From: Metopolophium dirhodum
Lineage: Eukaryota; Arthropoda; Insecta; Hemiptera; Aphididae
NCBI RefSeq assembly: GCF_019925205.1
Contig: NC_083560.1
Coordinates: 60,897,266-60,961,265 of the forward strand
Direction of reading: 5' to 3'
DNA length: 64,000 nucleotides
Position 1 is the first letter of the stretch. Every line of letters starts with the position of its first letter. A model generated the notes under the pieces. That model worked only from the letters and a program-made list of their open reading frames with translations. It was not told the DNA's origin and did no database searches. Shown in pieces: positions 11,801 to 23,325 of the stretch. A program made the translations under genes and the position numbers.

Positions 11801-13397
11801 ATTACATGGAGAAATAAATATATTAAGGTAAAATTAAGAAATAAGTCAGTGATAGATAACAGTTGCTATTATGTAGTTCTAAATTATATTATAGAGTCTT
11901 TGTATATTTTAATAAATAATGCCAATTGACACAATTTTATTTTACAATAGGTAACTACAACATAATATTATTTAAGTAGTAATATTTCAATAAAAATTAT
12001 GTATGGGTAGTTAAAAAAATTATAATTATAGCATAATGATTTATTTCATAGATATGTAATTTTACTTGTATTCATTTCATGCATTACTCATAAACAAAAA
12101 ATTTACTTGACCACCACAATAGTGTAAATTTATATCCGGAAAAGTATTAGAAAAAATATATAAATAAATATATTTATCAATTATTGTGTATATAGATGAT
12201 TAAAATGTACAACTTCCTTGCAAACATGCAAGAAGTCTTATTTTTGTTTTTTAAGTTTTAAATAGATAAAAAACATATTAATATATTAAAATTTTTATTT
12301 AAAAATGCAAGCAGTTTAATGATATAGTTTAGATCCAAGTTATTTTTATGTTTAAATTACAGTAACTAATTATTTTAACATGATATGCAGCTATAATATA
12401 TTTAACAGTAACAATACAAGAACAAATTTGTATAAATGAAACATCTACTACATGCAACTTAAAAAGTAAATAATTAAATGTAAATTTAAATAACTTACTT
12501 TTTTTTGTTTACTTGTATTTCTTGTAATTCTGATTTTTGGACATTCAAAATCAAAACTTATATTATTTATGGTTTTATTTTTTATTGTTTGTTCACGTTC
12601 ATCTGTGTATTTATGTTCGTAATCAGAATCAGAATTCTACAGAAAAATATTAGAAAAAATATATACATAAATATATTTATCAATTATTGTGTATATAAAT
12701 GATTAAAATGTACTAACTTCCTTAAAAACATGCAAAAAGTCTTATTCTGGTTTTTTAAGTTTTAAATAGATAAAATAACATTTTAATATATTGAACTTTT
12801 TATTTAAAAATGCAAGCAGTTTAATGATATTGTTAAAATCCAAGTTTTTTTTATATTGAAATTATAGTAACTAATTATTTGAACATAATATGCAGCTATA
12901 ATATATTTAACAGAAATAATACAAGAACAAGTTTTCATAAATAAAACATCTACTACATGCAATTTAAAAAGTAAATAATTAAATGTAAATTTAAATAACT
13001 TACTTTTTTTTGTTTACTTGTATTTCTTGTAATTCTGATTTTTGGACATTCAAAATCAAAACTTATATCATTTATGTTTTTATTTTTTATTTTTTGTTCA
13101 TATTCATCTGTGTATTTATGTTCATAATCAGGATCAAGGGGATGAACAAAAATCTTTCGATTATAAGAAGTACAAAATGAAACAAGTTTATTAGGTTTAT
13201 CTTCTTCATCAATATTAATATCAGCATAATCATTCTTTGGTTTAAGCATTGTATTTTTCAGAGCTATATCGTCTTCATTAAAATTAATGTCAGCATAATC
13301 ATTCTTCGGATTAAACATTTTATTGTTCACAGGTATATCCTCAATATTTAATTTAATTTCAATATAACCATTCGTTGATTTAAACTTGGTATTATTC
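2642..13397 (-). CDS. Multi-exon repeat-rich protein, family unknown
   Basis: Exons on the minus strand, in order: 13397-13004, 12636-12499, 11187-5965, 5905-5696, 5166-5100, 5007-3635, 3574-3482, 3421-3338, 3277-3188, 3127-3044 and 2836-2642 (TAA). Every junction has AG/GT sites and most donors are GTAAGT or close. Introns are phase 0 except the one between 5100 and 5007, where one leftover base plus two restores Ala codon GCT. The frame is open throughout and predicts about 2,650 residues. The product is hydrophilic and rich in Asn, Lys, Thr, Ser and Ile, with no visible signal peptide or membrane segment. The first exon listed starts with one base of a split codon, so a further 5' exon must exist. 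I do not recognise the family. An expressed, fast-evolving disordered protein is the simplest reading; a decayed gene is less likely given the intact frame over 7.9 kb. Confidence 0.75.
2890..3477 (-). repeat. 294-bp tandem duplication of an exon pair
   Basis: Exons 3338-3421 and 3188-3277 with their introns are repeated at 3044-3127 and 2895-2983. The offset is 294 bp in both cases (acceptors 3421 to 3127 and 3277 to 2983). Introns are near-identical too, so the duplication is recent. The two 28-codon exons (3338-3421 and 3044-3127) encode the same peptide. Confidence 0.8.
2895..2983 (-). pseudogene. Duplicated short exon with lost splice donor
   Basis: This copy matches the exon at 3188-3277 almost exactly for its first 25 codons (QMKAQLPSTNTIIKLDKRN), with an intact ATTAG acceptor. 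Where the sister exon ends in AAT before GTAAGT, this copy reads CCCTTCATTTTTATT, with no GT at the right place. If used, translation runs through a Phe/Ile-rich tail to an in-frame TAA. It is either skipped, joining 3044 to 2836, or acts as an alternative terminal exon. Confidence 0.65.
3044..3574 (-). CDS. Cluster of 28-31-codon exons
   Basis: Four consecutive exons of 93, 84, 90 and 84 bp, all phase 0 at both ends, each encode a version of NQxxAPLPPTNTIIKLDKRN followed by LNTP-like residues. The last 15 codons of the upstream exon (ending at 3635) encode the same KLDKRNTLNTPAN core, so that exon end probably seeded the series. Symmetric phase 0 exons can be added or skipped without breaking the frame. 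No known domain is recognised; the motif is basic and proline-containing. Confidence 0.7.
3635..5007 (-). CDS. Exon with IDLTV repeat motifs
   Basis: The exon starts after CAG at 5008 and ends at AAT before GTAAGT (3629-3634); two bases complete a split Ala codon, followed by 457 codons. It carries about seven degenerate units of roughly 60 residues. Each has an LTxxxxxIKxxKxK-like half and an ASIDLTVxxPxxM-like half. The IDLTV or IDITV cores lie near 4110-4135, 4235-4262 and 4385-4415. The word IDLTVDSPP resembles the SUMO-interacting motif of PIAS-type proteins (hydrophobic core followed by acidic or Ser residues). Family function is therefore only a hint: a disordered partner of SUMOylated proteins. 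No enzymatic domain is seen. Confidence 0.65.
5100..5166 (-). CDS. Small 67-bp exon of the repeat-rich gene
   Basis: Acceptor TTATAG and donor G|GTAAAT bound 22 codons plus one base. The peptide begins DITLCKNIEVGEKENN and ends NKK. It is the only exon whose end is not phase 0; the next exon supplies CT to complete GCT and falls exactly into the long downstream frame, which supports the junction. Confidence 0.6.
5696..5905 (-). CDS. Non-repetitive 70-codon exon
   Basis: Bounded by acceptor TTGTAG and donor ATG|GTAAAT, 210 bp, phase 0 both sides. The peptide starts VFESILFNKVYERIIRQ, is rich in Lys, Leu and Ile, and looks able to fold as helices, unlike the repeat exons. With the last 60 or so residues of the preceding exon (about 5965-6150, ending LSDPLKGTK) it forms the least repetitive part of the protein and the best part for a homology search. 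Confidence 0.65.
5965..11187 (-). CDS. Giant 5.2-kb repeat exon
   Basis: 1,741 codons in one open exon, from acceptor TTTTTTAG at 11188 to donor AAG|GTAATA at 5964. The N-terminal part is an array of 241-residue repeats (separate entry). From about 7650 to 6330 it decays into short units built on INKDKNTLTSNTHEEIIPL-like words. The last 70 residues or so are unique and acidic. Basic clusters such as KKKLPTKQNLTVRKKKKN recur once per 241-residue unit and could act as nuclear targeting signals. The sequence is highly hydrophilic and predicted to be disordered by composition. No family recognised. Confidence 0.75.
7655..11110 (-). repeat. 723-bp in-frame tandem repeat array (~4.8 copies)
   Basis: The marker CTTTCTGACG (or its first-copy variant) falls at 8161, 8884, 9607, 10330 and 11053, exactly 723 bp apart each time (241 codons). 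Units begin with AHKKK and are nearly identical, with a handful of substitutions. The two copies nearest the 3' side share variants (for example NEHNKINMLATN) absent from the others, indicating stepwise duplication. The copy-number state may be an assembly compromise. Confidence 0.9.
11188..12498 (-). other. Intron of the repeat-rich gene
   Basis: About 1.3 kb between exons ending at 12499 and starting at 11187, phase 0, donor GTAAGT. A+T-rich. From about 12145 to 12498 it is one copy of a ~503-bp tandem duplication. Nothing else is recognised. Confidence 0.55.
12145..13130 (-). repeat. ~503-bp tandem duplication carrying an exon
   Basis: The word TTATTGTGTATA begins at 12181 and again at 12684, and the flanking sequence stays alignable. 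The unit includes the end of an exon: 12499-12636 and the 3' part of 13004-13397 both encode EHKYTDE...ISFDFECPKIRITRNTS. Both copies keep the GTAAGT donor and phase 0, so the duplication extended the protein. Confidence 0.75.
12499..12636 (-). CDS. 46-codon duplicated exon
   Basis: Acceptor CTGTAG and donor GTAAGT bound 138 bp, phase 0 at both ends. The peptide NSDSDYEHKYTDEREQ... through ITRNTSKQKK is a near copy of the C-terminal third of the exon at 13004-13397. It is too short to stand out as an open frame on its own. Confidence 0.65.
13004..13397 (-). CDS. Most 5' exon found of the repeat-rich gene
   Basis: Poly-T tract, TAG acceptor, then one base plus 131 codons to a GTAAGT donor. 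It contains about two and a half copies of a ~27-residue unit around NPKNDYADINFNEDDIALKN. The upstream exon must end two bases into a codon; the likeliest candidate (13474-13561) ends one base in, so it does not fit and the translation start stays open. An internal Met at 13318 is an alternative start. Confidence 0.6.
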
Positions 13398-13404
13398 CTA
13401 AAAA

Positions 13405-14430
13405 AAAAAAATAATCAAACATTGCTTTAATCTATTAAATACACATTTCCAAAATTATTCATAAAAAAAACATCATTAAAAATTACCAATAATTTGAAAT
13501 TTTATAGGAAAACAATTTCTGTTACTATACATATTATTGTCTTCTATTATTAATCTACCGAAATATTTTTGATTCTGAAAAGAGTGATAAATGTATTGAT
13601 TCTACAATAATGTGTTTATTTGCAGAGACACTTTTATAGTAGAAAAAATGCTTCAATCTTCATCTTAAATATATTTTCTGATAGGAAAGTAAAGTACATT
13701 AGCGAGACAAAAGTAAGGCAGTTCTCAGTAATTATCTTCATAGTTAGGACCAACAAAAATAAATAAATAGGTAACCGCTTTGCTATGCAGTAGGTGTCAA
13801 GTGTATCTCATTATTGAGTAAATCACTACCTATAATGTACATATGTGTTTATAAAACTGTTTGTATATATTATTATTTTTCGTTTTTTTTGATTATTTGA
13901 TGTACTTTGCATAATATGAGAAATCTTGAATTACATTTTTAATCTTTAGCTAGCTATAATATTTTTTAAAATTTATCTATAAAATAAATTTCAAATCTTC
14001 GTGAATTTTGTCTAAAATTGAACATCAAATTTAAATGTCTATAAAAAAAATTGTCTCTATGTACCTAGTATATATTAAAATTGCAATATCAAGTACATAT
14101 GGGACCTTATATTAATATACATGGAACCTTATATTAGTTTTTTGAGAATTTTCCCAAGCAAAAATGTATTTATTGATATTTATAAAACAAAATACAAAAA
14201 AAAACTTGAAAATGTAAAATGTCTTTAATTAGCTCGAAAATAGTCTAAATATTTTGAATTACCGAATGTATCAAAAATGCTAATATAACATTTAGAGAAC
14301 ATTTCAAGTATCTACGGTTAATAGTTTTTGAATTACAACAAACTAAACAACTAACAAGATTTTTTTAAAAACTGAATTCACGTAAAAAATTTGGGGTATT
14401 CATAATATTTTGAAAAGGACAGGGAACTTT
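13405..14430. repeat. Dispersed repeat copy
   Basis: GATTCTGAAAAGAGTGATAA near 13570 and TTTTCTGATAGGAAAGT near 13675 match blocks near 17940 and 45920. The block around 14310 (TCTACGGTTAATAGTTTTTG) matches 26938. No coding potential. Part of 13405-13570 could hold a 5' exon of the minus-strand gene. Confidence 0.5.
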
Positions 14431-14564
14431 GAACTCTCATAATACCTACCTTCCAACTAGATTCACTTTCATACCATAAAAAATATTGACGTTGAAAATC
14501 ATAGCAAACCGTGTAATTATACTCGAAAAACACACAATTGCTCAAAATCTACAAATAAGAAAAC

Positions 14565-15125
14565 GGGAATACGCAATAGTATATTGTGTGGCAAGGGCGG
14601 GAAGTGAGCCACACATACTATTTTTTGTCACGCCCCTGCGTTCATGGAAAAGATGGATCTATGCAACAATTATAGACTATTCTACAAAAACAATTTCATG
14701 GAAGACATTTTATTTTATTTCAAAATTACAATTTTCACTTTGTATATTTTATTATTGTAACTGATAAGATTATTATACAAATTGCGTGAAATAAACTTAC
14801 TAACTCATCGTTCGACGCACTTATCTAGGAACAGTGCAAATTAAATATGTTTAAATGTTTATGCGTCATGCAAGGAGGTTATACTATACATTTAAGATGT
14901 AACCAAAAGTTTATGTTTTGTAAGAACCGTGGTAGGTATACATTTTAGTTTCTGGTTGTGCAGGGGATACGCGCCCGGCGGCCGGCACTTTTGGGTATTT
15001 CTTCTTTTCCGCCCGGCACTTTGGGGATTTCCACTTTACCACGCGCTGGACGGAAAAAGGACGCTTTCGAACGCTGCAACCGTGGTCGAAAACCAAACTT
15101 TCGGTGCAGGCGTGACAAAAAATCA
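14565..15125. mobile_element. MITE-like repeat, copy 1
   Basis: TTTTTTGTCACGCCCCTGC at 14621 is inverted relative to GCAGGCGTGACAAAAAA ending at 15122. The interior (CATGCAAGGAGGTTATA, AAGATGTAACCAAAA, GGACGGAA) is shared with 53375-53876. It is more G+C-rich than its surroundings. Short open frames on both strands over 14911-15161 are not real genes. No clear target duplication was found. Confidence 0.6.
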
Positions 15126-16739
15126 TTTTACGATGAAATAGATTTTCTTATTTTATTGTAATTCAAAAACAAATAACAATAGATATCTGAAATTGTTGGC
15201 TAAATGTTTATTTCAGCAATTTATATTCATGATGCAATTTTTACAATATTTTGAATTTTTTTGAGCTAATTATAAACATTTGAAATTTTTTAAGTGTTGT
15301 TAGAATTTTTGCCCTGTAAAATGCTTGATAAATGAATACAAGGTTAGGTAATACAACTTTAGGCATTTGCGTATTTATCTAGAAAGTGCATATTGAAATT
15401 CTGATTAGATACAAATTCGATTCAGAGTACGTATATTTGAAACACAAACATATTTGTTGCATAATTTTGCATATTGTTTCGTTTTTTTTTTGTACGAATC
15501 CGCATGTTTTAAGATTTGACAAAACAATTTTTTTTTCGAAATTTATAGTTTATTAAATAAATATTAGATATACAACAACCAAAATTCTAAATTTTATATC
15601 GTATGACAAAATAAATTAATTCATCAACGGCTATTATTGTATGCACTCAACATTCAACAATAATATTATAGTCTATAGTCTATAGTACCGAGAACTCGTA
15701 ATAATGACAGTCGACGGCCCCGTATTTATTTTTATCCAAATTTACCACTGCATTAATATTTTGTACCATGATATAAATAAATTGTATAATCGTAGGTAAT
15801 TCATAAACAAATATGTTTATATACACAATTTTATTTCTTATGAGTCATAAGTTATAATTAGTGTAATTTGGTACTGGTTTGTCATTTCCCCGCCCAGACA
15901 CGTAAAAACTTAATAACCCCAACACTAATACATTTCAAAAAAAGTGTATACCTAATGATATATTAGTATTAACTATTTAAGTTTCCGGAATTTACATCGA
16001 GCACTTGTGTTAACAATTCTTTAGACTAATGTCCATAATAATATATGAAATAATAATATATTATATACCTAAATCTATTAAATCTGTAAATCGAATGACT
16101 ACAAACAAAACACGTACCTACTAAGACCCTCTCCCTTTTTTTCTAACTAACCCCCACACTTATTGTTTTACACTTTTACCGTTTGATTATTGATTTTTAA
16201 ATAACCCATCACTATATTATGTAGTAACTACCTTATAATAATGAACAATGGTACATTTTTCTGAGAACCGTCGAATTATTAAAGTTATATTATAGGTATT
16301 GATTATTATGAATTACGGTGAGATAACAAACTAGAGTGGCTATTAAGTTTTTAAGTGTGGACTGGACAACAAACTAGTACCTCTCATTTTATATCAAAGT
16401 TGAGTGTAAATTCACAATAACTTTTTATGACAGAATTACGATTAAATTAGAATTTTTAAATTTGGTCTCATATTATTTACTGTAGTTTGTATTACCTGGT
16501 GTTTCACGAAGATTAATGAAACTGAGATGGACATTAATAACTAATAAGTAACTTTTTTTTCGTACGTGAACCTAGTGAACCAATATTACAAGCAGAAATA
16601 AAAGAATATGCGGTTAATATTATGAATACCTACCGAGTAACCCTAAAATAACTGGTTCGATCTATTTAAATTTTTATTGATTCGTCAATAAGTTTTACTC
16701 ATTAGTTTTCAAGTCAAGGGGAAAAAAATAAGGAAGAAC

Positions 16740-17290
16740 AGAGATTTTTACCCAAAACTAGTTTTCAACAGTCGATTTTGTTATTTGGTGTAACTCTAAA
16801 AAAATTAACCATAACGCAGTTAAAAGAAATGTTCACAGAATGTTTATATTACCATTTCATATACACAATAACATTTTCAAAATATTTTAACTCTTTTTAA
16901 GTTATTTATAGGCAGATGAAAATTTCAATTTTATTAGTTTTTTTAAAAACTATTGTCTATGAACATTTTTTTACTTGTCAAAAAACCTAAAAATTCAATA
17001 CAAGGTTTATCATAAGTTGTTGTTAGTGGAAATTAAAAAAAAAAGTTGAGCGTAAATCCACAATATTTTTTTATGAGCATCTGAAGTTAGACATTGGTTA
17101 TTCACCGGTAAATTAACAAAATGTTCACCAAATGTTTTTGTTTTATTATTTTCTATACATGAAAAATAAATATTATCAAAATATATTTACTCATTTTGAT
17201 TTATTACCTAGTAGAAATTTTTTCTAGTTTTTATTTTTACAAATGCAAATACATTTCTTAATTTATTTATCTAGACACCGGCTGTACAGC
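16740..17290 (+). repeat. Dispersed repeat copy
   Basis: CCAAAACTAGTTTTC, TTATTTGGTGTAACTCTAAA and the block TTTACTTGTCAAAA...AATACAAGG...CATAAGTTG recur at 18024 and 61170-61350. Part of the family listed at 970. Confidence 0.5.
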
Positions 17291-17714
17291 AGATCAGTAC
17301 CCACTAGCCCACTTCATTTTATATAATATTAGTGCGTAGGACATTACCTTAAAATGCATGAATATATATCCCCTCCCCAATAAAAATTCCTGTCTACGCC
17401 ACTATTAAGCCCAATGAATTTTTTTCAAAATATTTAGATTAAATTTAAATAACATATAACATATTTATAAAGTTAATGTATGAAGTTCTAAGGTAAGTCA
17501 GTAAGTATTGACTAAAAAATGTATAGCATAAATATTAAAATATATAGTATATACTATTATAATATGTAATATAATAAACCTGATGTTTTCTGGCAAAAAG
17601 TAATTCAATCTACTGTATTACTAATTATAGTAAAATAAATTGCTATAATAGCAATATAAACATAAAATAAAATATACTTATTACTTAGTAATAACTAAAT
17701 GGCTAAAAGACAGT

Positions 17715-18235
17715 CTCTGTTCAGAATCTTTTTTTCATATGCAATGAATTCAAATGGAACAGCACATTCATTACTTACCGAGGTTTACTCGACATAACTG
17801 TAGAACAAAGTGGAAACTTTTTAGAATCTAAACGGAGTAATGAATGTATTTTTTAATTTTTTTTTTGTATGTAATCACTTTTTTTAGGGCAGTTAAAATG
17901 CTTTGATTTTTTACTTAAACATCTTTTCTGGTAGGAAAGTGAATCTAGTTAAAACTATGGGAGATCAAAATTAAAAATTTCTCAGAAGTTTTCAAGTGTT
18001 GGAAAACATTGCAACTTTTATGCAAAACCAGTTTTTGATAAAAATGATTTAGATAGTTTATTTGGTATTACTCGAAAAATAATAACTGACAACCGTAGAT
18101 ATACTTTAAATTTTCACCAAATGTTCATATTAGCATTTTCTATAAACATTTATATGTACATATTTTGACAATTTTTGAGCTATTTATAGGCTTATTTTTA
18201 TTAGTTTTTATTTAGTTACGCCTAAAAGTGGGTAG
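17715..18235 (+). repeat. Dispersed repeat copy
   Basis: Contains GGTAGGAAAGTGAATCTAGT, also at about 45921-45940 (as GATAGGAAAGTGAATCTAGT), and ACCAGTTTTTGATAAAAATG. Same family as 13405-14430. Confidence 0.5.
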
Positions 18236-21200
18236 TGTGAGTGGTTGTCAAAGTGATTTAACTGGTAGTTTAACAAGAATTGACTATAGTTGCTTTATTG
18301 TATAATATCAAAGTGGTAAAGTTTCAATCTATAATAATTCAACAGAACATATAACTATGTAAGAGCTCACTTGGAATATGCATAATCTAAATTTGATAGC
18401 TGTCTTGAATCATTCTTGCACAAATAATGATAATAAATGTTTTATTTAAGCTAAGAAAATAATTTTACAGATGGATAACAATTTACAGTTCTCTATGCAA
18501 ATGTTTTAGTTATTACTTATTTCTTAACTTGATTTTTTTGAAGGACTATCAGTTTGATTGCAAGACATGAACAAACAAGTTTTAAAACAAATATTTGATG
18601 CTAGAATATGTTTTATAAGATGATCTAGCTTATGGTACTGGTCACTAGATATTTTGCCAAATATTTTCTGCTGCTGTCATTCAATGTAAAGTTCATTAAA
18701 GATATTATAGAAAATGGTAACGTAAACCATATCATATTTAACAATCATTCCTATTTCCTACTAATCTATTAGGTGATAAAGCCAAAATTCCACAGCTCAA
18801 AATTAATACTGTGACATCTAAGTGAATTTATGAGTTTAAAGATCTATCACCAAATTTAAGAAAATAATATTGTCAAGATAATTCAATATTCTTTTTATAA
18901 CAAAATACTGTCTAACAAAGAAGTTATAGCTAGTCATTACTGCATATGTATATTATTAATGGCATCAAATTTGTTTGATTATGGGTGCACATTGTATTAT
19001 TATTTCTTAACCAACCACATTTATCTCCTCAGAACAAATTATTTACTTGGTATATTATGTATTAAATACACGATTTAATCTAAAGACACATCTGATACCC
19101 AGTACCGAACCCTTACTTTTAGTTGGTACAATTGAACCACCTTTAGTAGGTAATGTAGTATAAAACTATTGTAAATCCCTTCTTTGTTAGACAATATCTA
19201 GATTTACTCCTTTTAAATTTGGTTATAGATCTTCAAGCTCTAATATAATGATTGTACTACAATTTTAATTGTTTGTAATGGCATTTTGCTATTTAATGCC
19301 ACTGATAAAATACCTATATGATAATTTTAAATAAAATATATAATTATATTATATTATATTATATATTCAGAGCGGTAAAAATGTTGACGATTTGTCGAAT
19401 TTGTAAAAAGCTAATATTTAGCATACTTGAATATATTTTGAAGATGTAAGAATATTAAACCTAATTTTCACGATTTTCTGTAAAAAAAAATAATACAAAA
19501 TGTCTAGTATTTGTTTGTTATTAAAATTGGTAATGTTAGTCACTTATTTACTCTAAGTGTGGCGTGAACCTGGCTTTCACGGATCTATAGTCCATTATCA
19601 CTATGACAATAATCCATAATAGTGTTTCAAACTAAAAATGTAATCATTTATCAATATTTGAAAACATGATTAGTTGAAATGTTTTGAAATTCTTCATTTT
19701 TGTAAAACCATTATCCATAGTCTAAAACAATTTACCATATTATGTAGATTATGTAACAGAATAAATAAATGAATATAAGTAAATAATTAGCATATGAATA
19801 TGGATATGGAATATTTTAGGTTTAAGAATTTTTTGAGCATATTTTAGCGGTTTTTAATGTAACATCAAGGCGCCCGGTGCCGATGCCATTTTGTCCTCAA
19901 TAAAATACACTCTGCGGGAATAATGATACGCTCTAGTAAAACCAACCAAATTTCATAATTTTTTTTTTTAATTACTAGAAAGAAATACTCTACTGTCCGC
20001 ATCAATCTCTGTTTTCAATATTTTATTCTCAAACTTTTTAATATGTCTAAAAAAATACGATAAAAAGCATTTTTTCACAAATTTTTTAATACAATTATTT
20101 GAAATAAAATACAAAATCAGGGATCGATGCGGGCTGAATGAAGTTTTCTTCTTTCAGATAAAAAAATAGTCATCAAAATCAGACGATTCTACAAAGCTTG
20201 AGAGTTATTCCCATAAAGTAATTTTTTTAGATATAATACACCCTATCAACCCCCACTAAATAGGTATCAGATAGTAGATTAGTGGAAAAGTCTTATAATT
20301 GAGGTGGCAACTAAAATATAAAATTTAATCATCAAATTTTATAGAATTGTGGAAAAATTGAAAAACTGGCACTGTGACCCTTAAGATAATATTTTAATGT
20401 TTATCACTACATATTACGACTATAACTTTTAAACAACAAATAAATCCTCCTATTTATTTAGTAATTTGAAAATGTAGTATTGGTACATAAATAATGCTAA
20501 TAAGGATTTTTTTTTCTTACATGGACCAATATTGCAAGCAGAAATAAATGAATATGCGGTTGAGGTTTTAATATTATTAATGTCAAAATTAATTTAGGAT
20601 TTTTTTAATATATTATAAACCTATATATATAATAGCTGTTAGGTACTCAATTTTATACTTCTATAGAATAGCTTTATTAGCCTAAATAACAAAATATATT
20701 GTAATAGAGAAAATTAAATTCAATATCACAATAACTATTTTATTATCTGTAACCAATGGCAACTTATAAATTAAGTCATAAATATCCATAATATCCAATA
20801 GATAAAATATCCAGAAATAACCAATAGAATCAGGCATAAAACAAAATAACCTAACCTATCCAAATAAAAAAAAATTTACGGGCTTACACAATATCGCAAT
20901 GGACATAATAAGTCAGTTCAAATTAATTATAAAATTATAAAAACATTTTTTTTAAAAATATTATAATATGATAATATGTAACAGAAAAATTGTAAAAATA
21001 ATAAACTAACAAATTACATTTACAACCAGCTTTATTTATTTTATTACTATATTATTAAATGATTTAAAAATGAACAATAAACCTAATTAAAAAATAATAT
21101 AGGTACTTAATTTATTAATATTTTCTTTTTAAATAGTTTATTTGAATTTTTTTATTTGGATAGGTATATTGCCTAATACATTTGTTATTTTATCTGTTGG

Positions 21201-23325
21201 TAGTTTTATTTTATTTATGACAATTTAATTAAGGAAGTAGTGGTACAGTATTTAGTGAGTGCGAGGGGCAAAGCTCCTAACAGGTTTGTTTTCTTTTAAA
21301 TAGGCGCTTTAGATGCTTTATCCTTAACACTTTTGAGTTATTTGTTTAAAAAAATAAACAGTTTAACAGATTGTTGAAAAATATTCAATGTGAACTTTCC
21401 ATAATAATATGACAAACCGAACCAGAGACATTCAACAGGAACTCAAACTTTGGCATTCAAATTTAAACTCAACCAAATTGTAGTTAATCATATTTATTGT
21501 TGCTCTACATCTATCATTATCTTTATTATAGTAATTAATAAAATATAATTTGTTTTTTTTGTTGTGTACTATATATTTTCATATTTAATTACTTAGTTGT
21601 TCATGTTGGAACTCAACACCATATTATGATAAATAAATAAATAATAGCAGTTATGTCTTTAATTTAACCAATTAGTGAAATAACAAAAAAATAACATTAA
21701 GTCCAAATCTAGGGCAGGACAAATTAATTGAAAATCATTTTTAATAAATTTGATATAAACGTATTCATACATTTACCAAAATAATGACCTCTTATAATGT
21801 ATATATATATTTATATTGTAGGTAGTTGTTTTAATTGTATAGGTTTATATTTTCTATATAATATATAAATACAACATTTATAGGAGTAGATGATAATGTG
21901 ATATTGATGGGTAGAGAGTCATCTTTTAAGTGGCATACAATAGGCAAACATAAAAGAATATAGTGAAATTAAAGCTGAAGAAAAAGATACTATAGTATTT
22001 TACTGATATAGGTAATTAGTAATTGCATTTATTATGTTATTATGTATAACGTAAGTCATAAGATTGTATGAATTACCAAATGACAATTTTTTTTGTTTAC
22101 CTACTGTAATTTTTGATATCATAAATATATCATTGAATTGTTTGATTGTAGTATTAACAGTAATTTATAGTAAAACAGTTTTCAAATATGTATAGGTACA
22201 ATATTATCCTACATGTTTTATTGATTCCTGTATAGGTAGTTAATTAATTTGTCACATACGATTAAACATAATGATACGTCGCTGAATCATAAATTATAAG
22301 GCAGTAAGGCACATATTGCTATTATGTCTTTACATTAATCAATTATAAAATCAAATTTGCAAGTATGTTTTGTGCAAATGAACAAAAGTGAAATGCACAC
22401 GTATAATAATGTGCTAGTAATATGGGTCAACAATATAGGACCATCATTAAGAAATAACCAAACTAAGACATAAAACTGTAAAAAATACAACTACTATTAG
22501 TTTAAAATGTGGTATTAAGGTACTTAATGTCTTTTTACAAATGTTTTGGACAACATTTTATCTACTATTTTGTGCACAACCATAAACAATATACAAGCAA
22601 TTAACATAATATGAAATGTCAAGATAATATATAAGCATGATAACAAATGAAATGTGAAAATAATATACAAGCATAATAACATATTAAGATAATCTATTTA
22701 ATTAAGTAATATTATGGAGGATGGTACCTAACCTAACCTATTCTAACAAATTGTAACCAAACAATAATTTCAGAACGATCAATCAATAAAATTGAAAAAT
22801 TTCATACAAGATGCAGGTACCTAATACTAAATACAAGTGGTAGTTCGTTTAAAAATTTAAATATAAAATGTGATGTATTAAATATTATTTGAAGTTGCCA
22901 ATAATAGGAATATTGCTCACCTGTCCTACATATTTAAGCTAATGCCATACAAAACTATATACTTGATTTGTTCAAGTAATATTGAATACAACTTATAGTG
23001 ACGTCCATCTCTACTATGGCAAGTGGGTGTTTCATGCATAAACTGTAGTTGAAAATTATAATTTATTATTTTAATAAAATACATGACTAGTTTTAGAGTA
23101 ATTAATAAGGTGTAAAAATTGAAGACAACTAAATTGGAAGTAATAGTTAATTTGAGATGATATAATTATTTATTATTAGAAAGAAGTCTCACTGACTGTT
23201 CATATTTATATATTATAGAAATTGGTCGTTACGTTATCATTGTATCAATAATACAAAGAAAAAAAAGATTATTAACGGTGTCCCGAAATAAAAAAAAAAA
23301 CCAGGATAATTTTATTAATAATATT

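Larger units (their letters stand above)
15160..23320. other. Long gene-free stretch
   Basis: No gene is supported. Recognisable content: dispersed-repeat copies at 16740-17290 and 17715-18235; a repeated block CAAGCAGAAATAAA...GAATATGCGGTT at about 16585-16620 and 20533-20565; a possible LINE scrap near 18360 (VRAHLEYA-like); and a degenerate inverted pair at about 18838-18925 versus 19180-19245. The rest is A+T-rich sequence in which I see nothing. Confidence 0.5.

Noticed and set aside
13474..13561. Exon upstream of 13397 in the large gene
   Set aside because: It has AG and GT borders and one open frame, but ends in the wrong phase for the next exon.
14911..15161. Three overlapping open frames on both strands
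   Set aside because: They lie in the G+C-rich MITE-like repeat shared with 53.5 kb and have no family match.
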